Source: Saprospiraceae bacterium (GTDB lineage: Bacteria > Bacteroidota > Bacteroidia > Chitinophagales > Saprospiraceae). Taken from it: DNA of 63,779 nt. A program made the translations under genes and the position numbers. Of this stretch, positions 60,623 through 63,779 are shown piece by piece. The notes below the pieces were generated by a model, which worked only from the letters and a program-made list of their open reading frames with translations, made no database searches and was not told the DNA's origin. Location: the NCBI GenBank assembly GCA_015490715.1, contig WFXH01000026.1, positions 1-63,779 on the forward strand, given 5' to 3'. The first letter of the stretch is position 1, and each line of letters starts with the position of its first letter.

Positions 60623-63136
60623 ATGAAACAGCTGACCATGTTCCTCGGCATGAGCACACTGGTCCTTGGCCTTTCCCAGTGCAAGAAGGCGGAGCGAGTA
60701 GCGCAGATGGATGAGTTTCGCATCTTCATCAATTACGAGCTCGGCATGCACTGCACGGGATTCGACTTTGAGTACTGCTGTGTGCTTCCCCCGTACAACA
60801 GCATTCAGGCCCAAGTAGTCAAAGTTGGGAAAGACGGAAAGAAGCCCCAGTTGATGGATGCGTACGATCCAGAAGACCCCACCGTACTGATCGACAAGGA
60901 GACGGGCAAGCGCTACCGATTGAAGTACTCCTTTGACGACAACTCGTACTCCGAAGGCAACAAGCTCGTGTACTGGAATGCCGATTACGACATCGACCGC
61001 GATGGCAATGCAGATGAGCCCGGCGAAAACGTCGCTAATGCCTACTGGAATCACCTCTTCGTCTACAAGGATTTGGAGGGGAGCAATCCCGAGAAGACCT
61101 CTGAGGACGCGAAAAAATTGGCCGTGGGTGGCCCTAAACTTCAAGTGCCTCAGGATGCCGGCCCGAGCGGACAAAAGATGTCGGGATATCTGAAAAGCGC
61201 AGGGCACACCGGCACGGTCGTCTTTACGAAATCGCCCGTACTCGACAACGTACCCATTGTGCTGACCAATCCGGGCATTTGGGAAGCCCTGGGCTTGCCG
61301 CTCACGCCCTTCCACGACAGCGATGTGGGTGGTCGCGATATGAAAAAGCTGACCGAAAAGGACATTCAGCCCTTCCAAATCGCCCGCGTCACACTGGTCG
61401 ATGCCGATACGGATGAACCCATTCTCAATCCCGACGGCACACCGGTGAGCTATACGGGTACCGAGCCCATTGATGTGCCCAACTGTTACAACTGCCACGG
61501 CACACAAAATGCCCACGAAAATCACCCCGAGATCTGGGAAAAAGTGCAAAAGGAAATTGCCTACTGGAAAGATGTCGGGGCGTCCGACTGGTATGCCCAA
61601 CTCAAAGGCACTGCACTGAGCATGTTGTTCCTCCACGACAAAAAACACGGGACGACCTTTACGGCGAACTACAATCCCGAGGCTTCGTCTAACCGCTTGG
61701 GTCGAGGGTCGGTACTCTGTCAGAAGTGCCACGCCGACAACGTCATTGGCGTGTTGGCCAGTGCCGTTGTACGACATGTCGACGGTCGAGTAGAAGTACA
61801 CGATGCCCATCGCATCGATTTAGGTCTTCCCGATGGTAAGCCCATTGATGTGTTGGATCCCACCAATCCCAACACACCAGAAGACGGTACGCTCATCCCG
61901 CCACTGACAGAAGCCATCCACCTGGCGCATCAGCGCGTGCGTCCGATGCCCGACAGCAAGGGCAGAACAGGTGCCTGTCAGGGATGCCATCCCGCCCATC
62001 GCTTCGATCGAAACATGGAGGGATATCCCATCACACCCGACGGGAAGAACGCGTATGCCGATGCCGACAACCGCGACGCTGCCGGAGGCTGCTATGTCGG
62101 CAGAGATGTGCACTCCAACCCGCATAAGGACAAAGATCTGCGCAGCCGCGTCGACGGCCTCAATGCCATCGGCAAGTGGTTGTTGGAAAACGTAGCCATG
62201 GAAAACGGCGAGTTTAAAGGGCTGTGGTGCACGAATTGCCACAATCAGGTGTCGCGCGAGCTGTATAAGCTCGACAATCTACCGCCCCAAAAGGCCTTTG
62301 ATCCGCCGGCAGAGAGTACCGTGCGCGACGATTCGTTTGAAGATATCGCCAAAGCCATCGGTTGGACAGTCGAAAGGCTCAAGGAAGAGCTCGATCCAAA
62401 GGTCAAACTCAACGATAAAGGGCACGACACCGGTGCAACGCTGCATGCGTGGCTTTCGGCAGCGGATGGGCGCCAGACCGCACCCATTGCTGTCGTCGCT
62501 ACTAAAGACGGCCAGCCCGTCGTCGAAAAGGATGCCGATGGCGATATCAACGTCAAGCTGCTCAGTCCCAACCCCAACGAAGCAGAAAAGTTTAAGGATC
62601 AGGGAGGATTTGCTGCACCCTACGAGGCGGCGACCCATGGGCGCGATTACTGGCTGAGCCCGGGCGAGCCCCACTGCGCCGACTGTCACCGACCGCCCTT
62701 TGTCGAAAGCCAGGGAGGCGTGGCATTCCCCATCAATCAACCCGGCAAATACTCCCTCATGCGATACTCGAAAGGACACGCGGGGTTGGCCTGTCAGGCC
62801 TGCCATCAGTCCATCCACGGCCTGTATCCCGTCACCCCCGATGTCGATGTGACGACTTATAAACAAGCAGCATCACTCAATCCCGATGGCAAGCACGGTC
62901 CCATCACCTGTGCCACCTGCCACAAGGAAGTCAACAAAGGAGGTGTACCCATCATCGCAGAGACCAAGAAGTACAAAGGACAGGTCATCGGCGAAAACTA
63001 CGACCTCGCCGTCGAATTTATGCACGCCATTGGCCATGACGACGGCGGTCTGGGTGGCACGCCGATTACCGCAGAGCTGCAGAAAAAATTACAAAAACGC
63101 GCAAAAGAAGGACAAAAAGATACTAAAGACCATTAA
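60623..63136 (+). CDS. Seven-heme c-type cytochrome lipoprotein
   Basis: This 837-residue protein has a signal ending at C in LGLSQCKKAE, read as a lipobox, so probably outer-membrane attached. Seven CxxCH motifs bind heme c: C288 (CYNCH), C366 (CQKCH), C452 (CQGCH), C536 (CTNCH), C685 (CADCH), C724 (CQACH), C763 (CATCH). The N-terminal ELGMHCTGFDFEYCCVLPPY resembles the LGMHC domain of uncharacterised multiheme cytochromes in other phyla. Many extra His residues could be distal ligands. Electron donors or acceptors are not evident; neighbouring genes are unrelated. Likely role: periplasmic or surface electron transfer. A terminator follows the stop. Confidence 0.88.
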   Translation: MKQLTMFLGMSTLVLGLSQCKKAERVAQMDEFRIFINYELGMHCTGFDFEYCCVLPPYNSIQAQVVKVGKDGKKPQLMDAYDPEDPTVLIDKETGKRYRLKYSFDDNSYSEGNKLVYWNADYDIDRDGNADEPGENVANAYWNHLFVYKDLEGSNPEKTSEDAKKLAVGGPKLQVPQDAGPSGQKMSGYLKSAGHTGTVVFTKSPVLDNVPIVLTNPGIWEALGLPLTPFHDSDVGGRDMKKLTEKDIQPFQIARVTLVDADTDEPILNPDGTPVSYTGTEPIDVPNCYNCHGTQNAHENHPEIWEKVQKEIAYWKDVGASDWYAQLKGTALSMLFLHDKKHGTTFTANYNPEASSNRLGRGSVLCQKCHADNVIGVLASAVVRHVDGRVEVHDAHRIDLGLPDGKPIDVLDPTNPNTPEDGTLIPPLTEAIHLAHQRVRPMPDSKGRTGACQGCHPAHRFDRNMEGYPITPDGKNAYADADNRDAAGGCYVGRDVHSNPHKDKDLRSRVDGLNAIGKWLLENVAMENGEFKGLWCTNCHNQVSRELYKLDNLPPQKAFDPPAESTVRDDSFEDIAKAIGWTVERLKEELDPKVKLNDKGHDTGATLHAWLSAADGRQTAPIAVVATKDGQPVVEKDADGDINVKLLSPNPNEAEKFKDQGGFAAPYEAATHGRDYWLSPGEPHCADCHRPPFVESQGGVAFPINQPGKYSLMRYSKGHAGLACQACHQSIHGLYPVTPDVDVTTYKQAASLNPDGKHGPITCATCHKEVNKGGVPIIAETKKYKGQVIGENYDLAVEFMHAIGHDDGGLGGTPITAELQKKLQKRAKEGQKDTKDH

Positions 63137-63178
63137 GCGCACGTTTATCAAGTATCCACCAAGCATCGTTCAATAGGT

Positions 63179-63217
63179 GGAGGAGTGGCGGTGGGTTTTG
63201 CCACTCCTCCTTTTTTA
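63179..63217 (+). terminator. Rho-independent terminator after the cytochrome gene
   Basis: GGAGGAGTGGC pairs with GCCACTCCTCC, followed by TTTTTT. It also faces the convergent M23 gene. Confidence 0.85.
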
Positions 63218-63219
63218 TT

Positions 63220-63779
63220 TTATTGAGGAGCCAACCACTTTTCGGGATTGAGCCGGGTCTTACCTCTCCACCATTCGAAGTGTAGTATTCCGCTGTGTTT
63301 GCCCTCAGCGTGTAACCGTCCAATCGATTGGCCGCGAGTGATGGGTGTGCCCTCCTCGACGAAGTATTCAGCCAGCTTGCCGTAGACCGCATGATACCTG
63401 CCCGACCGTACGAGTACGATGTAGCCGTAATTGGGCATATTGACCACACGCGTGACAACCCCGTCGCTCACGCTGCGCACGACGGCACCTGGTGTAGTGC
63501 GTAGATCAATGCCGTTGTTGACCGTATAGATGCCCTTCAAAGTGGGATGTGGCTGTCGGCCATATCGAGAGACAATCACGCCCTCAACCGGCCACGACAT
63601 TTGACCCTCACCAAAGCTAAGCGCTTCCCCTGATCGGAATGGCTGATCCTCTACGGAGGTATGGGCGTTGAGTTGTTCGGTGATGGTGCGTACGATGAGA
63701 TCGTTGATCCGACGTACGCGTTGGCGGTGTAGTTTTAACTGGCGATCTAGCTCATCGCGTCGCGCTTGTAATTGGTGGA
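63220..63779 (-). CDS. EnvC-like M23 peptidase, partial (5' end beyond the window)
   Basis: The frame remains open from 63220 to the right edge; codons beyond the internal ATG at 63600 encode a basic coiled coil (LDRQLKLHRQRVRRIN) and a linker, the normal arrangement before the LytM domain of EnvC/NlpD-type murein hydrolase activators. The domain starts with MSWPVEGVIVSRYG. The first zinc ligand pair is changed: NNGIDLRT lacks the HxxxD histidine, though LHFEWW is kept as the HxH-like end. So it is probably an activator, not an enzyme. The real start is outside the window. Confidence 0.8.
   Translation of the reverse strand, partial: HQLQARRDELDRQLKLHRQRVRRINDLIVRTITEQLNAHTSVEDQPFRSGEALSFGEGQMSWPVEGVIVSRYGRQPHPTLKGIYTVNNGIDLRTTPGAVVRSVSDGVVTRVVNMPNYGYIVLVRSGRYHAVYGKLAEYFVEEGTPITRGQSIGRLHAEGKHSGILHFEWWRGKTRLNPEKWLAPQ

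Noticed and set aside
63598-63600. ATG at 63600 as the start of the right-edge M23 gene
   Set aside because: The frame continues open to the window end with coiled-coil-like sequence, so this is an internal methionine.

Overview
The window looks like chromosomal DNA of a member of the Bacteroidota with a GC content near 50 percent by eye. The evidence is a type IX secretion lipoprotein of the PorW/SprE family, a giant exoprotein with a gliding-motility-type C-terminal sorting domain, families largely confined to the phylum (DUF2851, DUF4412, DUF5916, the MoaC-MoaB fusion), weak Shine-Dalgarno sequences, and repeated TAnnTTTG promoter -7 elements. No rRNA, CRISPR array, integrase, transposase or prophage was recognised. 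I see 47 protein genes, two of them cut by the window edges, and one tRNA-Val.

Layout. 1-3171: 3' part of a degenerate-peptidase / beta-propeller / outer-membrane-barrel protein. 3203-8471: SLC13-type transporter, convergent with a LytTR response regulator and its propeller-sensor histidine kinase. 8586-11281: minus-strand group M23 peptidase, HAD phosphatase, mtaB. 11401-14196: porW. 14193-17378: minus-strand group tadA, AMP nucleosidase, site-2 protease, PAP2 phosphatase. 17518-19703: PAS kinase plus receiver-CRP regulator. 19709-24891: two Cys/Met-metabolism PLP enzymes around a TonB-dependent receptor. 24971-25471: a (KCGxG)n low-complexity protein. 25553-31652: molybdenum cofactor locus (moeA on one strand; ModE-like regulator, moaD, moeB, moaE, moaC-moaB, moaA on the other) with a VanY-like peptidase. 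31655-32311: an iodotyrosine-deiodinase-like flavoprotein. 32358-37952: giant adhesin. 38330-42993: parE and lon. 43052-48043: MATE pump, tRNA-Val, Dph6-like, DUF3293, rpoN, GmhB-like. 48176-57504: DUF4412, DUF2851, DUF5916, a HEPN-like unknown, an MtfA-like protein, an aspartoacylase-like hydrolase and a glycosyltransferase. 57528-60342: BadF-type kinase, LuxC-type acyl-CoA reductase, patatin. 60623-63136: seven-heme lipoprotein cytochrome. 63220-63779: an EnvC-like gene running off the right edge.

How the parts fit. Seven contiguous genes supply most of the molybdopterin pathway (MoaA, MoaC, MoaD, MoaE, MoeB, MoaB/MogA, MoeA), with a stand-alone ModE-type DNA-binding domain sitting on an overlapping divergent promoter. 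PorW and the giant CTD protein belong to the same secretion route. The most unusual items are a recurrent 13-mer GGTATAAAATNGT (eight exact copies of its 10-base core, several intergenic, two inverted-repeat arrangements), the KCG-repeat protein resembling metal-binding bufferin/HvfA-type precursors, the iodotyrosine deiodinase homologue with its substrate triad intact, the seven-heme cytochrome, and a 503-residue orphan with an RNxxxH HEPN-type motif.

Limits. Everything rests on reading the sequence; no search, structure prediction or statistics program was run. Starts were chosen from family length, signal peptides and promoter positions, because ribosome binding sites are weak throughout.
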